In this document: piece after piece, positions 1 through 11,879 of the stretch | How the letters are laid out: every line of letters begins with the position of its first letter | Position numbering within the stretch: position 1 is the first letter of the stretch | NCBI GenBank assembly: GCA_963932465.1 | Contig: OZ010793.1 | Span: 255,761,333-255,825,332, forward strand | Source: Maratus speciosus | Lineage: Eukaryota; Arthropoda; Arachnida; Araneae; Salticidae | Length of the DNA: 64,000 nucleotides | Direction: 5' to 3' | Notes under the pieces: model-generated | What the model was told of the DNA's origin: nothing | Databases searched by the model: none | Seen by the model: the letters and a program-made list of their open reading frames with translations, nothing else | Program-made: the position numbers and the translations under genes

Positions 1-2
1 GA

Positions 3-296
3 TGGGAACTGATCCAAAACATGAAAGCTGGATTCTCCAAACGTTGGACCAGAGAATACCTGGCCTCGCTGCAACCCCGAGCTAAGTGGAAGATCGCCAT
101 GCCTAACATCGAGGTGGGTCAGGTAGTGTTATTAATGGACGCAAATCAACCGCCTGGAACTTGGCCGTTGGGTCGCATTACAGAAGTCCACCCAGGCAGT
201 GATGGACTCAACAGAGTGGTGACTGTGCAACGTGGGTCTTCATTAGTCAAGCGTCCAATCAACAAAATAACATTACTCCCTCAGTATCAGGACTAA
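3..296 (+). CDS. BEL/Pao retrotransposon pol, C-terminal end (partial)
   Basis: The frame is open from the window edge to the TAA/TAG-type stop at 296, so this is the last 97 or so codons of a longer polyprotein. The sequence has the features of the domain that follows the integrase core in BEL/Pao elements (DUF5641): a Trp-Lys-Arg-Trp-x-Arg-Glu-Tyr-Leu-x-Ser-Leu-Gln start, then GQVVLL, then PPGTWPLGRI and a terminal INKITLLP. In these elements it belongs to the integrase and would act on the retrotransposon cDNA. A G-run resembling a polypurine tract and an LTR follow at once, as expected at the 3' end of such an element. The rest of pol lies outside the window. Family assignment is by recognised motifs and is secure; activity cannot be judged. 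Confidence 0.88.
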   Translation, partial: WELIQNMKAGFSKRWTREYLASLQPRAKWKIAMPNIEVGQVVLLMDANQPPGTWPLGRITEVHPGSDGLNRVVTVQRGSSLVKRPINKITLLPQYQD

Positions 297-302
297 GGAC
301 CT

Positions 303-322
303 GATAAGGGGGGGGGGGGGCA
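303..322 (+). other. Polypurine tract of the BEL/Pao element
   Basis: A GATAAG followed by 12-13 G residues lies between the pol stop codon and the first base of the LTR (TGTTCA at 323). This is the usual place and composition for the plus-strand primer of an LTR retrotransposon. Confidence 0.6.
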
Positions 323-1999
323 TGTTCAGTGAACACATACATTTATTACACAACTATTATGATTTATGAGAAACCATTTACAGAAAAATCACTTCAACTA
401 AAATCACTTTAGAGTTATTTATTGCTATCACTGTTATTTAAGAAAACCCTTATTGATATTTCTTGAAATAATAATCTAAAAGCATTTATCCATCATAAAT
501 CAACATTTCATTTCCTGTCGCAATAGAAATATATACACAAGACATAAGCAATCCCATAAATTCGTCATTATTGTGATATATGTTCCTTTAGCAATTAACA
601 ATTTTCAAACTATAAATCATGAAAAGTACTTTTATACTAAGACATTATCGTTATTGCTTAAAAATAACAATTATTGTGATTTATATCTGTTGGTCAAGGA
701 CACTTCCTGGTTGCAGTGCATTTTACATTGGAAGGAGGAGATGGAGTCGAACCTTCAAACTAAACGCACGCAGCAGCTCAACCCACTTTAGCTGTGACAT
801 TTTTAATCTACGCAACTGGGCATCCACAAAGCCTGGCTTTTGTTAAAATTAACAAACCGCATGTCTGTACCCTCAGGAAGATGTCAATGTGTTTGATTCA
901 ATATAATTTTATTTTAATCTCTAGTATATTTATTGACTGTTGACTAGAGATGGGAATGCTCGGAAAAAAGCCGGAAAAGTTGGGAAAAAAACTGGTTTTT
1001 TTCGGTTTTTTTCTGAAGGGCTATTTTTCAACTTTTCCAAATCGGAAAAATGGAAATTTCATTTACAAAATAATATATTCAAAATTTTGCAATAGCTACA
1101 TTCAGATACTTTTTATTATATTTATTTTTGTTAAGTGTCCCATATGAAAACATTAATGTGGAAGATCTGATCTCTAAGCAAAAATCTGTTTAAGAAAACT
1201 CAGTCCTTTAAAGGAATCTTCACAACTTTTTCACCTTAAAACACAAAACACTTCACAAAATGTTTTCTCTTAAAAATAGACATTTCAGAAAATTTTTCAA
1301 TCTCCAAACTGAATCTTTCACAAATGATTCAATGGGGAAAAAATCAACATATAACAGCCCACATTACCAATGAAACTTATCTAGTTGTATACATCTATGA
1401 CACACTTTATTAACTAAAATAGGAACCTAAATATAACGATACTTTCTAATTCACCAAATTCCGATTACATTTTTACAGGTATATACAAAAGTTCCCAATT
1501 TAACAAAAACAGGATTGCATGAAAAAAAAAAATCTAAACAGATTCCTGGTAAGATAATTAAATGTAACTTCTGTTGTTAAAAATGAAAATTCATGTGCAA
1601 AATTATTTCAATATGCCAAGTAATGGAAATGGTAAAGTTGAAAATTTAACATAAAATCTGAAATGCGCATTTATTTTTAACATCATAGCTGCTATTAATC
1701 ATGTAATCAGATGGTAAGATAAAAACATTTAACGAATTAGAAAAAAAAAAATCTTTTTAATAACAAATGCATTTGAAATTACTTTTTTCTTCATTTCTTT
1801 TTTTTATATAAATGTATACTAAATAAACTTTTCAAAAAAAATTTAAGCTATTTCCAGTGCAAAATTTTTTTGAAAGCAATTTTTAATCTTATTAAAAAAT
1901 ACACTTGTTTTTATAACTTTCATATTAAAGAGAGAAAAAAAACAAACTTTTTTAGTTTCCAAACTCACGAACTTATTACAAAATATATAGTTATGTTTA

Positions 2000-2828
2000 T
2001 TAAATTCTATGCTCTGAGTCAGAATCTGAATTATCTGATTCTGCACTGCTGGTAGATGACCACTCTGTTTGCATAATGGGTTCTTCATTGAATAGGTCTA
2101 AATTCCAGCGGATAGCTACAAGTTTTTCAACATTTGCTGTAGTCAGCCTGTTCCTCAATTTTGTGTGTATGTTACCAAATGCTGGCCAGTTCCTTTTACA
2201 TGCTGCTGATGGTGGTGGAACTTGTAGTAAGTGGGTTGAGTGGTTGTGCAGTGCAAAGTCCAGACCACCAAGTAATAGGGCCAATGTTTCGGGCTGATTC
2301 CCATATTGATTTTCTGCTCCAAAAACCAGACGAACTTCTGTATTCTGCCATATTGGACATAACTTTTTCAATATCTAATCCACAAAAAAAGATGAATCAT
2401 CTTTTTTTGTGATGTAATCAAAAGTACTACAAATGTCATCATCTGACAGATACTGCCCCTTATAACGAGGATCTAATAAATTTGCTTTAGCATGAATTTC
2501 TTGGCAGCAAATTAGTTTCCTTCTTTCTAAAATTTCCATGACATTTTTTTCTTCCTGAGGATTTAAGGGTGAAGTAGTTAAATTACTACTTACTGCATCT
2601 GCTGTACTTGACCAAAGTTGAGGAACATCAGGACAGGAAAGCATGATTTGACTCTGATTTTGTTATAGCTAGAGCTATAGGCTTTAAAATCTTTAACGAG
2701 TTTTGCAACTGTACCCAGAACACATCATTATCTAATATTAACCGCCGGATATCTTTATCCATATTTACGTCTTTCATTATAGCAATTTCTTGAAGAGACT
2801 GCTTTCCATTTTCCAGACTCTCAAACAT
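2000..2828 (-). pseudogene. hAT transposase C-terminal remnant
   Basis: Three short minus-strand reading frames lie end to end: 2828-2628, 2644-2375 and 2371-2000. The middle one has LLDPRYKGQYLSDDD, typical of hAT transposases just before their dimerisation region. The last has PSAACKRNWPAFGNIHTKLRN, the conserved hAT dimerisation block with the E-to-K-R-N-W variant common in one hAT branch, then an acidic serine-rich tail. The frame changes between the pieces show that the gene is broken. The N-terminal zinc finger and the catalytic half were not recognised in the upstream part of the element. It is therefore a decayed, inactive gene; family assignment is firm. Confidence 0.8.
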
Positions 2829-3333
2829 GATTAGAACTCCATTCCATCTTGTTTTACTCGGTAACTTGAGAGTTGTTGCTTTACTTTGCCAAAATTTTTT
2901 ATACTTGGTTTCAGTTTAGATAGATAAACTATACCGAAACTAAATATATTCTTTACAGGAAATGAAAATTATAACAGTAAGAAAGAAAGATGTAATATTG
3001 TAAAAATATATCATTTTTTAAACAAAGGAAGATTTGAATTATGATATGTATAATAATAACAGAACTGCAACAATTTGTTTCTTTTAAAGTGGCATCATTT
3101 ATATACTTAAAAATCAACACAATGCAGATGTATATTACATTTGTTTTCAAACTGTAGGGATATTGGCTGAAACTTGTGAGGTTTTTTATTTGTTTTTTAA
3201 ATTAGCTCTCTTGGTAAATAAACAAAACTGAAAAATTATTTCAACATAGACATGATATAATAAACAATAGCGTTAAATAAAGTGTGAATGCCCTTGTTAA
3301 AGGTCTGAGATTGAAAAGGTCTGAGATTGAAAT

Positions 3334-3508
3334 GTGTTGTAAAAGTAATTAATGTTCTAAAAGTCTCAATGCTGTGCTAAGAGCAGAATTTATTTATATC
3401 TAATTATTTGAAGCAATTAAATAAATAAATAAATAAGTTAATATTACAATAGAATTATTGCAAAACCTCTTGGTAGCCATGCCCAACCCTTATAAATATT
3501 CATAAAGT
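3334..3508. repeat. Inverted copy of 5329-5503 inside the hAT element
   Basis: Read on the opposite strand, about 175 bases here match 5329-5503 without a difference that I could find, including the distinctive GGTTGGGCATGGCTACCAAG segment and a TAAATAAATAAA run. The identity stops abruptly at both sides. Confidence 0.85.
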
Positions 3509-3568
3509 TTATCCCTCATAGTCATATCCCTTATAGTCATATACCCTCTTTTAAACTTTTAAAAGCAG

Positions 3569-3599
<31 letters not shown>

Positions 3600-3946
3600 G
3601 TTACAATATAATCATATAAAGTGAAAATAATTTGATTTTAGTGTTGATAAATTAAACAATTTTTTATTATTTAATACTCTCTTAAGGAATATAATTTATT
3701 TGGGAAAAACATTTGTTAAAAATAAATTTTTCCAACTTTTCCTATTTTTCCAGAAAAAACTGGAAAAAAACCGGTTTTTTTCCACCACTTCAACTTTTCT
3801 GGAAAATTTACATCTCTACTGTTGACACAATATATACAATTCATCGAACAATCTTAGTATTGCAGCGTGTAGTACGTAATATGTATATCTCACATTGCAG
3901 TAAATATTTAGAACTGGTTAGGACTCTCGCGATTACAGGTTGAACA

Positions 3947-4015
3947 TAAAAAGAGGCAAAAATTCATCAAAAATATAAAAAAGAAAGAAAATAAAAATTA
4001 TATATATATATATAT
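3947..4015. other. A-rich and (TA)n spacer
   Basis: Short A-rich DNA ending in a (TA)n tract that provides the insertion site for the next element. Nothing else is seen. Confidence 0.5.
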
Positions 4016-4718
4016 CAGTCGAACCCCGTTATCGCGAACCCGGTATATAACGAACCCCCGGATATAACGAATGAAAATTTTGGTCCCGTTGTTTTCCTAT
4101 TGTATTTAATGCTAATTTATCCTTTTATAGCGAACCTCCGAAATCTTAATAAGCAGCTATAACAAACATTTTTTTTTTCCAGACGACCATTTTTTTTTTT
4201 TTTTTACTTTACTGCAGTTGTGAAAACAGGACTTCAACTCCAAATTTATAAGAAAATGCATGCCGGCTAGTGAAACATGGTGCAAATCAGAGATTCTTTT
4301 TTTTAAGGGTAGAAACAACTGCATTCTTTTTCTTTTATGATAGACACTCTGCAGGTGTGATCCCACCCACCCGTCAGTCCTTTTCCCTTATTCCTGGTCA
4401 TTATTTCTGTATCAAAACAATGAGCAAAAATTAAAGGTAAAATTAACTTATTTGTGTTTGTCTTTATCGTAAGGTAATTTAATTAGTATTGTATCAGTTT
4501 AATGTGATCGATTTTAGTCAATTTAATTCTTTAATGGTCATATTTAATAGATTTTACCTTTTTTTAATACATCATTATTGAATATATACATAACAACTAA
4601 TAAGTTATACATTTTGTGAACACTAACATTTTTCTTAACTGTTCGGATATTGCGAACCACCGGATATAGCAAACAAAACCTTCGGTCCCTTGAAGTTCGT
4701 TATAACGGGGTTCGACTG
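4016..4718. mobile_element. Tigger/pogo-type MITE with TA target duplication
   Basis: The two ends are perfect inverted repeats of 17 bases beginning CAGTCGAACCCCGTTAT, and the element sits between TA dinucleotides. Internally both ends contain repeated CCGGATATAACGAA-type motifs. This end sequence is characteristic of Tigger/pogo elements of the Tc1/mariner superfamily. At 703 bp, with no transposase frame, it is a non-autonomous derivative. The related autonomous type may be the decayed transposase at 11895-13062, whose outer end also reads CGAACCCGG. Confidence 0.85.
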
Positions 4719-5060
4719 TATATAGATTTAAAATTTTTGAATTTTTTTCCTCAATTGTTCATGGGCCCCCTACCAGCAACCCGTGTGCCAAATTTCATAG
4801 CCCTGCGCAATGTGGTTTCCGAGTTTTTGAGGTTACATAGATAGGCGCATGGATTTTAATAGGGTAGATAAATCGTATTAAGCCGTGTATCATTATAAAA
4901 GGGCTTGACCGTATTTTTTTTTTTTTATCCAGTTACTATTTCTTGAAACTAAGTACACTTTTTTTATTCCTCCCCTACCCAAACAAATTAGCATATTTAA
5001 TGACAACAAACCAAAACAAAAAGGAATTTACATATGTAAAAGGATAAACAGATGAATTTA
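4719..5060 (-). other. 3' UTR of the host gene and adjoining repeat
   Basis: Downstream (minus strand) of the stop codon at 5061 a possible poly(A) signal AATAAA occurs at 4968-4963, about 90 bases after the stop. The outer part, about 4750-4850, carries a GC-richer stretch containing GTGCCAAATTTCATAGCC, of the kind seen in dispersed arthropod repeats. No other gene is seen. Confidence 0.4.
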
Positions 5061-5221
5061 CTATGTATCAGAAAAATACATTACACTTTTAGATTGCATT
5101 TTCTCTTTCAACTCCTTTTCCAAACTTTCAACACTTTCTTTGGCATCACTAAGTTCTATTTTAGCATTTATGACTTCATATCTTAAAGCATTCATCTGCG
5201 ACTTTTGATAGTGCAAATAAC
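5061..5221 (-). CDS. Host gene, terminal coding exon (coiled coil)
   Basis: A minus-strand frame follows a good splice acceptor (pyrimidine-rich TTTTGTCTTTTAG, AG at 5223-5222). Its first two bases complete a serine codon with the single base left by the exon ending at 14351, so the phases agree. It encodes 52 residues and a TAG stop at 5063-5061. Heptad-like spacing in MNALRYEVINAKIELSDAKE and the following ESLEKELKEK indicates a coiled coil of roughly 35 residues, so the product probably dimerises or binds a coiled-coil partner. I do not recognise the protein family with certainty. A weak donor-like GTGTAA near the end could allow further splicing, but no better downstream exon was found. 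Confidence 0.6.
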
Positions 5222-5278
5222 CTAAAAGACAAAACTGAAGTAAGACAAAAAGAATTTTCTTTAATTACTTTTTCAGCA

Positions 5279-5700
5279 CATTAATCTAAACCCAGTTTAA
5301 AAAAAATTTCAATATTAAAAATAAAACTTTATGAATATTTATAAGGGTTGGGCATGGCTACCAAGAGGTTTTGCAATAATTCTATTGTAATATTAACTTA
5401 TTTATTTATTTATTTAATTGCTTCAAATAATTAGATATAAATAAATTCTGCTCTTAGCACAGCATTGAGACTTTTAGAACATTAATTACTTTTACAACAC
5501 ATTAATCTGAACACAACTTTTTCAATACTAAAAATTAAAAACTGTATATTTATCAGAGTTTAAACGAACTGGTTTGTTCCTTAAAAAAAAGTTTATTTAG
5601 AACAACTCTAATATAACATTTACTCTTTTTTTGTAATTTAATTGCTTCAAATCATTGGATATCAATAAATTCTACTTTTAATACTACCTCAGCAGTCAAA
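5279..5700. repeat. Degenerate tandem duplication, unit about 220 bp
   Basis: The motif CACATTAATCT followed by an A-rich tail occurs near 5279 and again near 5500. The segment with AATTGCTTCAAAT and ATAAATTCT occurs near 5410 and again near 5640. The copies differ by many substitutions, so the duplication is old. The 175-bp piece copied into the hAT element comes from the first unit. Confidence 0.6.
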
Positions 5701-5785
5701 ATCATATATAGTGAATCTTATGTCATATTTGCATACAGGGTTCTTCGCTGGTTTTTGACCAGCCCAGCGATTCGACGAATAAGAA

Positions 5786-6384
5786 ATTAAACAAAAACAT
5801 AATTTGAAGAACAAATTAAAAAAAACAAAATTTATTTCCTACATTGTTTAAGCCCGAGAAGGGACAGATATTAAGTTATTTCATTCAATTAGTTCTACAT
5901 TTAATGTTAAATTTTTGTAACAAATTAGGTAAGCCAATTGAAGATTAAAAAATAAAATTCATACAATATGATACTTAAAACACCCTAAAAACTTAGATTC
6001 CGTTCAAATGAAATCGAAATAAATCTTAGACTTCTTCCATTTTTAATTGAAAATATTTGTATTGCAGATTTAGTATTATGTTTATGAAAATTGTGCATAA
6101 AATGATAAGATGCATGCAAAATACAAAACTTTAAAAAAAGTCTAAGATTTATTTCGATTTCATTTGAACGGAATCTAAGTTTTTAGGGTGTTTTAAGTAT
6201 CATATTGTATGAATTTTATTTTTATATCTTCAATTGGCTTACCTAATTTGTTACAAAAATTTACCATTAAATGTAGAACTAATTGAATGAAATAACTTAA
6301 TATCTGTTCCTTCTCGGGCTTAAACAATGTAGGAAATAAATTTTGTTTTTTTTAATTTGTTCTTCAAATTATGTTTTTGTTTAA
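5786..6384. repeat. Long palindrome (arms about 270 bp)
   Basis: The sequence from ATTAAACAAAAACATAATTT at 5786 reads back on the other strand to about 6384. Landmarks are the AAGCCCGAGAAGGGACAG and AACACCCTAAAAACTTAGAT segments, matched with only scattered differences. The spacer is under 100 bases. Palindromes of this size come from foldback-type elements. One arm recurs at about 20560-20860. Confidence 0.85.
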
Positions 6385-7520
6385 TATGTCAAGTTTTTTA
6401 ATGACTACAGCACTCAGACGAACGTATTTCAAAATTATTACAGAGTATCATCATCAGGCTTTGATGTATGCGGTATTGCATCACAATGTGGGATGCAGTT
6501 TACCAATGTGTAATTCAAAATGTTTCGCCACTGTAGTAATGCAGGTTGCGGTAGTTTGGACAAAAACTTCCAATCTAAACGTAAAAAATCTATAATCAAA
6601 ACATAAAAAATTAACTTCACTTAAATTTAGATACCCTATTTCCCACTCAGAAACGCCATGAATGTAAATGTAAATTCTGTTGAATCCTTACTGCTAATAT
6701 TTAACAATATTATAGCTGTGATACAGTAAAAAATAAAATAAATAAAAGTTTTACTTGAATTTTTAAACCTTATTCTCTCCCGGAGGGTGATGTAAACACA
6801 TCAGAAAATTATTACCTAAGCTTAACTTGGGGTATAAATAGTTCTCATCTCGAAAAAAAAAAATACATTTTAAAATTTAAGTTATGTAATTCCCCACTAA
6901 GTTCGCTACCTGCGTAAAAATAGCTATCCATTAGAAACTTTTTACTAAAATATATACTTGACCAAAGTAAAAACGTATTCTGAAAATATCCTTTTTACTT
7001 CCACTATGACGACATATTCAGCTTTTTAATTTTTGAGGGAAAAAAAAAAACTATTTCAATTAAAATTTTTCACGTGGGAATCTTTCTACTAAAACCAAAT
7101 AAATTATTATTTCGGCTTTTGAAATTTTTGCAACAATGAAGAAAAAATGTTACATTTTCTATTAAAAATGTCCGTTGATTCTCAATGAAAAAAGTGAAAT
7201 TTGGAATTAAGAAAAATATTTGAATAATATACAAAAAAATTGGCCCTTGTTTCTCTCTGGGTTATAATTCACCCATATGCAAAGGTATTTTGACATTCGT
7301 TTTGACCCTGACGTCAGGCAAACGTTTTTAAACTTTAAATTTATAATATTATTAGAATTAGTAAAGAATAAAAAATGAGTGGCATCAGGGACAAAAAGGT
7401 GGGAAGAAAAAATGAAAAAGTTATCACCTCCATAGGCTTTTCTATGTTAAATTAACATTGAGAAGTGACACTGGAAATAAATAAGTATTGTGCGGCAGCG
7501 CAATACTACAAAATAACAAA
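5786..7520 (+). mobile_element. Palindrome-headed, hairpin-tailed repeat, copy 1
   Basis: A unit made of the long palindrome (5786-6384), a body of about 1.1 kb and a terminal GC-rich hairpin AGTATTGTGCGGCAGCGCAATACT near 7485-7512. Body landmarks such as GTTTGGACAAAAACTTCC, TGACCCTGACGTCAGGCAAA and GGCATCAGGGACAAAAAGG are shared, inverted, with 16867-17530 and 17590-20860. No coding capacity is seen, so it is non-autonomous. The 3' hairpin is a little like that of Helitrons but the usual CTRR end is absent. Confidence 0.6.
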
Positions 7521-8201
7521 CAGTAGCCAAATGAAAAAAAATAGCAAAATAGATTCGGCATGAAAAACTGAAAAATCTATCTTTAGCCCTCAATGCCCAT
7601 GGTAGCATATATGCTACGAACAGTGTTTCGAATTTAGTGGATTTTTTAATTCGTATATTCCAAATTCACACTAGAAATTTAAAATAGCAATATTTGCTTT
7701 ATTTAATAACGGATATGCCATACTTAAATAATGTGAAATTTACTATTGGAATTTTCTGCTAATAATCCAGATTCTTTAAACTAAGGAATTTCTAGAACGT
7801 ACTGCCATGGGAAGTAGAGGGTAACTCCTTATTGTGTCCCTTTTATTCAATTAGTTCTAAAGTAACCTAATTTTTTGTAATTGCTTATAAAATATAAATT
7901 TGCCTATCTGCTACAGAAACTATTAAAAATAATTACATTCTAAATGTCTTCTAATGTCTAAATGTTTCAGACATTCCTTTAGCAGTCTAAATAAAAATTC
8001 AAAACAGCTATCTTTGATTTACCATTGTGTTAATATGCACTGAAAATATCTATGAGATTTCGACTCTAACCAATAGAAAATAAATAGTATGGTAAAGGGA
8101 TAATTTAAACACCACATTCCAGTAAAACTTTTCTCTATTTGGTGCTTGATGCGCGTAATTTTGTTTGTGTTTTTACCGGCGCGATGCGATGCCGGCACAT
8201 A

Positions 8202-8654
8202 CCGGGTGTCCCAAAAAGGACTGACTGATTTTAAAATTCAATAACTTGCAAACGGTGACAGATATTTAAAAAATTCTTGCAGGAGGGTTATGCATAAGGT
8301 CAAAAGTTTTATTACAGTGATTTTCAATTTTAGTTCGAATTACAAACAATAGATGGCGCTGTAAGCAATAGTCGCTAAATACAGGCTCGATTTCTGGTCC
8401 TTTCTCTTGTTCCATGTTGAAAAAGGAGATGGAAATGTATTATCCGGGCCACGAAGTACCAAAAATCGAGCCTGAATTCAGCGTCTATTGATTGCAGCAC
8501 CATCTATTGTTTGTAATTCGAACTAAAATTGAAAATCACTGTAAAAAAACTTTTAACCTTATGCATAACACTCCTGCAAGAATTTTTTAAATATCTGTCA
8601 CCGTTTGCAAGTTATTGAATTTTAAAATCAGTCAGTCCTTTTTGGGACACCCAG
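8202..8654. mobile_element. Palindromic Tc1/mariner-type MITE
   Basis: The whole 453 bp is a near-perfect palindrome. The ends read CCGGGTGTCCCAAAAAGGAC and, inverted, CTGGGTGTCCCAAAAAGGAC, and the flanks are TA on both sides. GGGTGTCCCAAAA ends are common on arthropod mariner-like MITEs. There is no coding frame. Confidence 0.85.
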
Positions 8655-8989
8655 TAGATAGTGATTAATTGACAACAGAGAAATACCTATAGAATAATCC
8701 TTTCTGCGTTTTTGGCTGTTGCTAAACTGCATGGGTGTTGAGACAATATCTTTATAAATAGAGCAATGTAAATGGCACGGTGCTATTGAACATGTTAAAG
8801 ATACATCAATCATTTAGGAACGAGGATCTCAGGCTGTATTGGTAAACACACAAACAAAAAAGCAAAAATTGAGTACTCGTAATTTGGCGAGTCTGATCGT
8901 TTGTTTACTTGCCAAATGAAGCATTTTGTCGTGATTTGGTGCAATGTCGAGCGGCAGCGAGAACCCTGTTTGTACGTGTCTAGGACAAA

Positions 8990-9240
8990 AATTAACATAT
9001 GTTGATGAACATATCTGATGCTCTGAAAAGTTATCTTAAACCATGATTAAGATATATAAACATATGAAACTAACAAAGCTAAATCGGTTAAATTTATTCA
9101 ATTTAGCATAAAATATTTTCATTTAAAAAAATGCAATTATTTACAGCAAATTAATAACTTAATACAATGACCTTAAAGATTTCGGTAAAGTTGTAAAAGA
9201 AAGTTTTCTCGGAAGAATTATCCTTTAAGAATTTGATAAT
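8990..9240 (+). repeat. Dispersed repeat shared with 63205-63425
   Basis: Landmarks TGTTGATGAACATAT, AGCATAAAATATTTTC, TGACCTTAAAGATTTCGGT and GTAAAAGAAAGTTTTCT appear in the same order and orientation at 63205-63425, at roughly 75-80% similarity by eye. No ends or coding sequence could be defined. Confidence 0.6.
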
Positions 9241-11879
9241 GAATATGCAGCATATTAAGTCTGGTGGCTGTTTAAATCTTTTAGTGCATGACAACTTTTT
9301 GTATAGCTACTGTTTATTACAAAACCAATATTTTTACTAGACTTTAAAGCTGATATAGATTTTTTTCCTGCTTTCCCCCCTCCCTCCATTTCGTTCTTTT
9401 TAGAAACTTGGCATTTTTGAACAAGAAGTGTCAAGTGATTATACACAGTACTTCTTGAAAAAAGGTCTAAAGACTTAACTTCTAAATGTCAAATCACTAC
9501 AGGAATGTATTATGAAAGGATTTTCTTTTAAACATTTGAATTTACTCAGAAAAGATCACAATTACTCATTTAAAACTCTGAACGGAAAAAAGAATCATCC
9601 CAGATAAGCACAGGCTTCAAGGAGAATTGTTTTGAATTGTGGAAAAATAAATTTTATTAATTAAAATACATCAAATATTTATTTATATTAGTTATCAAAA
9701 CATTTTTGATATCAAGGTGCAAGACATAGATGTTACTAATAATGTTTAAATGGTAAATAATGATTTAAATTTTCTACATAACTGACTGCCATCATTTAAT
9801 TGTTGCAGCACAATTGAAAAATTACACTTTTGCTAACATGATAGTTACAAACCGCATGTTAGCAAAAGTTGATGTTTCGCACCGACACCAAAATTGGACA
9901 GGACATTGATAATGTCAAAATCTTGCCAGGGATTGAAAATCAACAATATTTGTCGACTCTAATGCCCCTGAAGATTTTCCTTTTTCCTATAGAAATAACA
10001 TTGTGACAGTTTACGTTGAATTAAAATTTTTTTTTTATTATTGTAACTCTAATGCATTATAATTTCACTGTTGCCCGCATCGTTATTGTGAAGATCGCCT
10101 TCCGAATCAAGCATCCGTTATATGTATGTATGTGCACGCAGCAGAGAGTGGCAGTACAGAGATAGCCGGTATGTGTTGTGAAAAAAAACAGAGAAAATAC
10201 AGTATTAAATTAAAAAAAGAAACCTATATGAAGATCTCAGATGATAAAAGGTGGTAAATGACACAATCATCATTTTGAGAAAACACATTTTGAACCACTT
10301 TTATCAAGAAAAATTACAATTTTTTTGTTGTCAAATGCCTCCCTTATTAATTAAAATCTCTGTGAATATTAAGTTTTTTTCAAACAGTAATTTAACAGAT
10401 GGTAGAAGACCATTGATTATCTTCATATTAACTCATTTTTTTTTTTTCTTTTGTCCAATATCATCTTTATCATTTGAGCTCTTCATATGTTAACCATTAC
10501 AGATTGTGATGAAGGGGATTTTCTGGCAGATTTTTAAAGAGGTAGTGTTTATCAAATTGGTTTACAATTCTCAAATGTGGCTGTGTTTGTTAATTTTATA
10601 TACTTCAAATTTAAAAATATCAAATTTCAGTTATTTTTACAGGTTGAACACCAAACTGAAATCACTAAACATGCCTGAGAGAGAGAGGGCACAGGGTTCT
10701 TTATTTAAATATATGGTATTAAATAATAGACGTATTTCATAGCAATAATTTTTTTCAATAAAAATACTAATGGCAGATGATTCCTGTGATATGGTACTCC
10801 AGGAAATATTCTGGCACATATATTTGTGAGCCATGGCAGCCAATGTATTAAAAACTTTAAAATATAGTTCCTATAGAAATAATTGAGTATGAAATGAATA
10901 CTGAGAAGTTAAATTCTAAACTTTCAATTTGATTTTTCGCCAATAAATCATAGCACCAGGCATGCTATTTTGTTATATATTTTTTTTCTAACTTTTTTTT
11001 CCCTCTCCATCCAAATAATGAGCCAAATAAGGTGAATTTTCAAAATTCTTTAGTCTTACAATTTATTTCCCCCACCCACCCCTCAAATTTTTAATATGCG
11101 ATATTTTTTTATTTAAAAATCCACACATAAAATAGTAAGTGTTTAGAACAATTTGGGAAAACTAATGAAATTACTTATAGTTTATTAATTCTGTAATTAT
11201 TTATTGTTCCCTCTAGGCCATTTTTAAAGGTTCCATGGCCTATTCCTGCTACGGCAACTGACATCTGTTTCTGGGATTGATAAGTAAAATCAATTACACA
11301 TTTGAAAATAAGCTTGTTATAAAATGAATAGTATAAAATGTTGCTGCCTCACAGACTTTCATAATGACTCTATGACAATATTCTTCCTTTGTGTTCGAGA
11401 TTACAAAATTTCGCCTACTTGGGAATAACATTCAGAACTGTGGCATTGAAAAGTACTGTATTTAGAAAATTTACTGTTATATTCTACCTTTATATATAGT
11501 TTTAGATATTTTCAGGAATGCACCTTCAAGCTTATTTGTGTTATTTTCAAAATGTAAATTGTTTATTTTAATTAATAAGTACATATGAATTTTCTAATAT
11601 GCATTTATCGAATAATAATTCATACAAAATAAATCTATTATATTTTACACATGCATTTACCTGTATTTAATCAAGTAATGATATATATATATATATATAT
11701 ATAAGTATATATATATATAACAAATTTGCTAGACGTGCTACTTTAATGCTATGTGATTCATAGTGAGAAATCACATGAATATTGTCCATAAGAAAATAGT
11801 TTTAAATGTATCAATTTAATCTGAGTAATTTTCACCATTAAATATGTTTTGCATGTAATAATTTAATTTTAAGGTTTCT

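Larger units (their letters stand above)
945..3818 (-). mobile_element. hAT transposon, degenerate, with 8-bp target duplication
   Basis: Both ends start with TAGAGATG read inward and continue as imperfect inverted repeats rich in GGAAAAGTTG and runs of A and T (945-1050 and 3750-3818). The element is flanked by identical octamers CTGTTGAC at 937-944 and 3819-3826, the target duplication length typical of hAT elements. It lies inside a BEL LTR. The interior carries a broken minus-strand transposase remnant (2000-2828) and otherwise non-coding AT-rich DNA, plus a 27-bp T run at about 3572-3598. The segment 3334-3508 is a foreign inverted copy of DNA near 5329-5503. Confidence 0.85.
323..3946 (+). 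mobile_element. BEL/Pao 3' LTR, split by a hAT insertion
   Basis: The LTR begins TGTTCA at 323 and appears to end TGAACA at 3946, an inverted hexamer as usual for LTR ends. Removing the hAT element (945-3818) and one copy of its 8-bp target duplication leaves about 742 bp, a normal LTR length. The start is supported by the preceding polypurine tract and pol stop. The far end rests only on the inverted hexamer and reasonable length, because the 5' LTR is outside the window. The left part contains several short meaningless ORFs. Confidence 0.6.

Noticed and set aside
734..790. tRNA-like GGAGTCGAACCTTC sequence
   Set aside because: No cloverleaf, A-box or anticodon stem could be formed around it.
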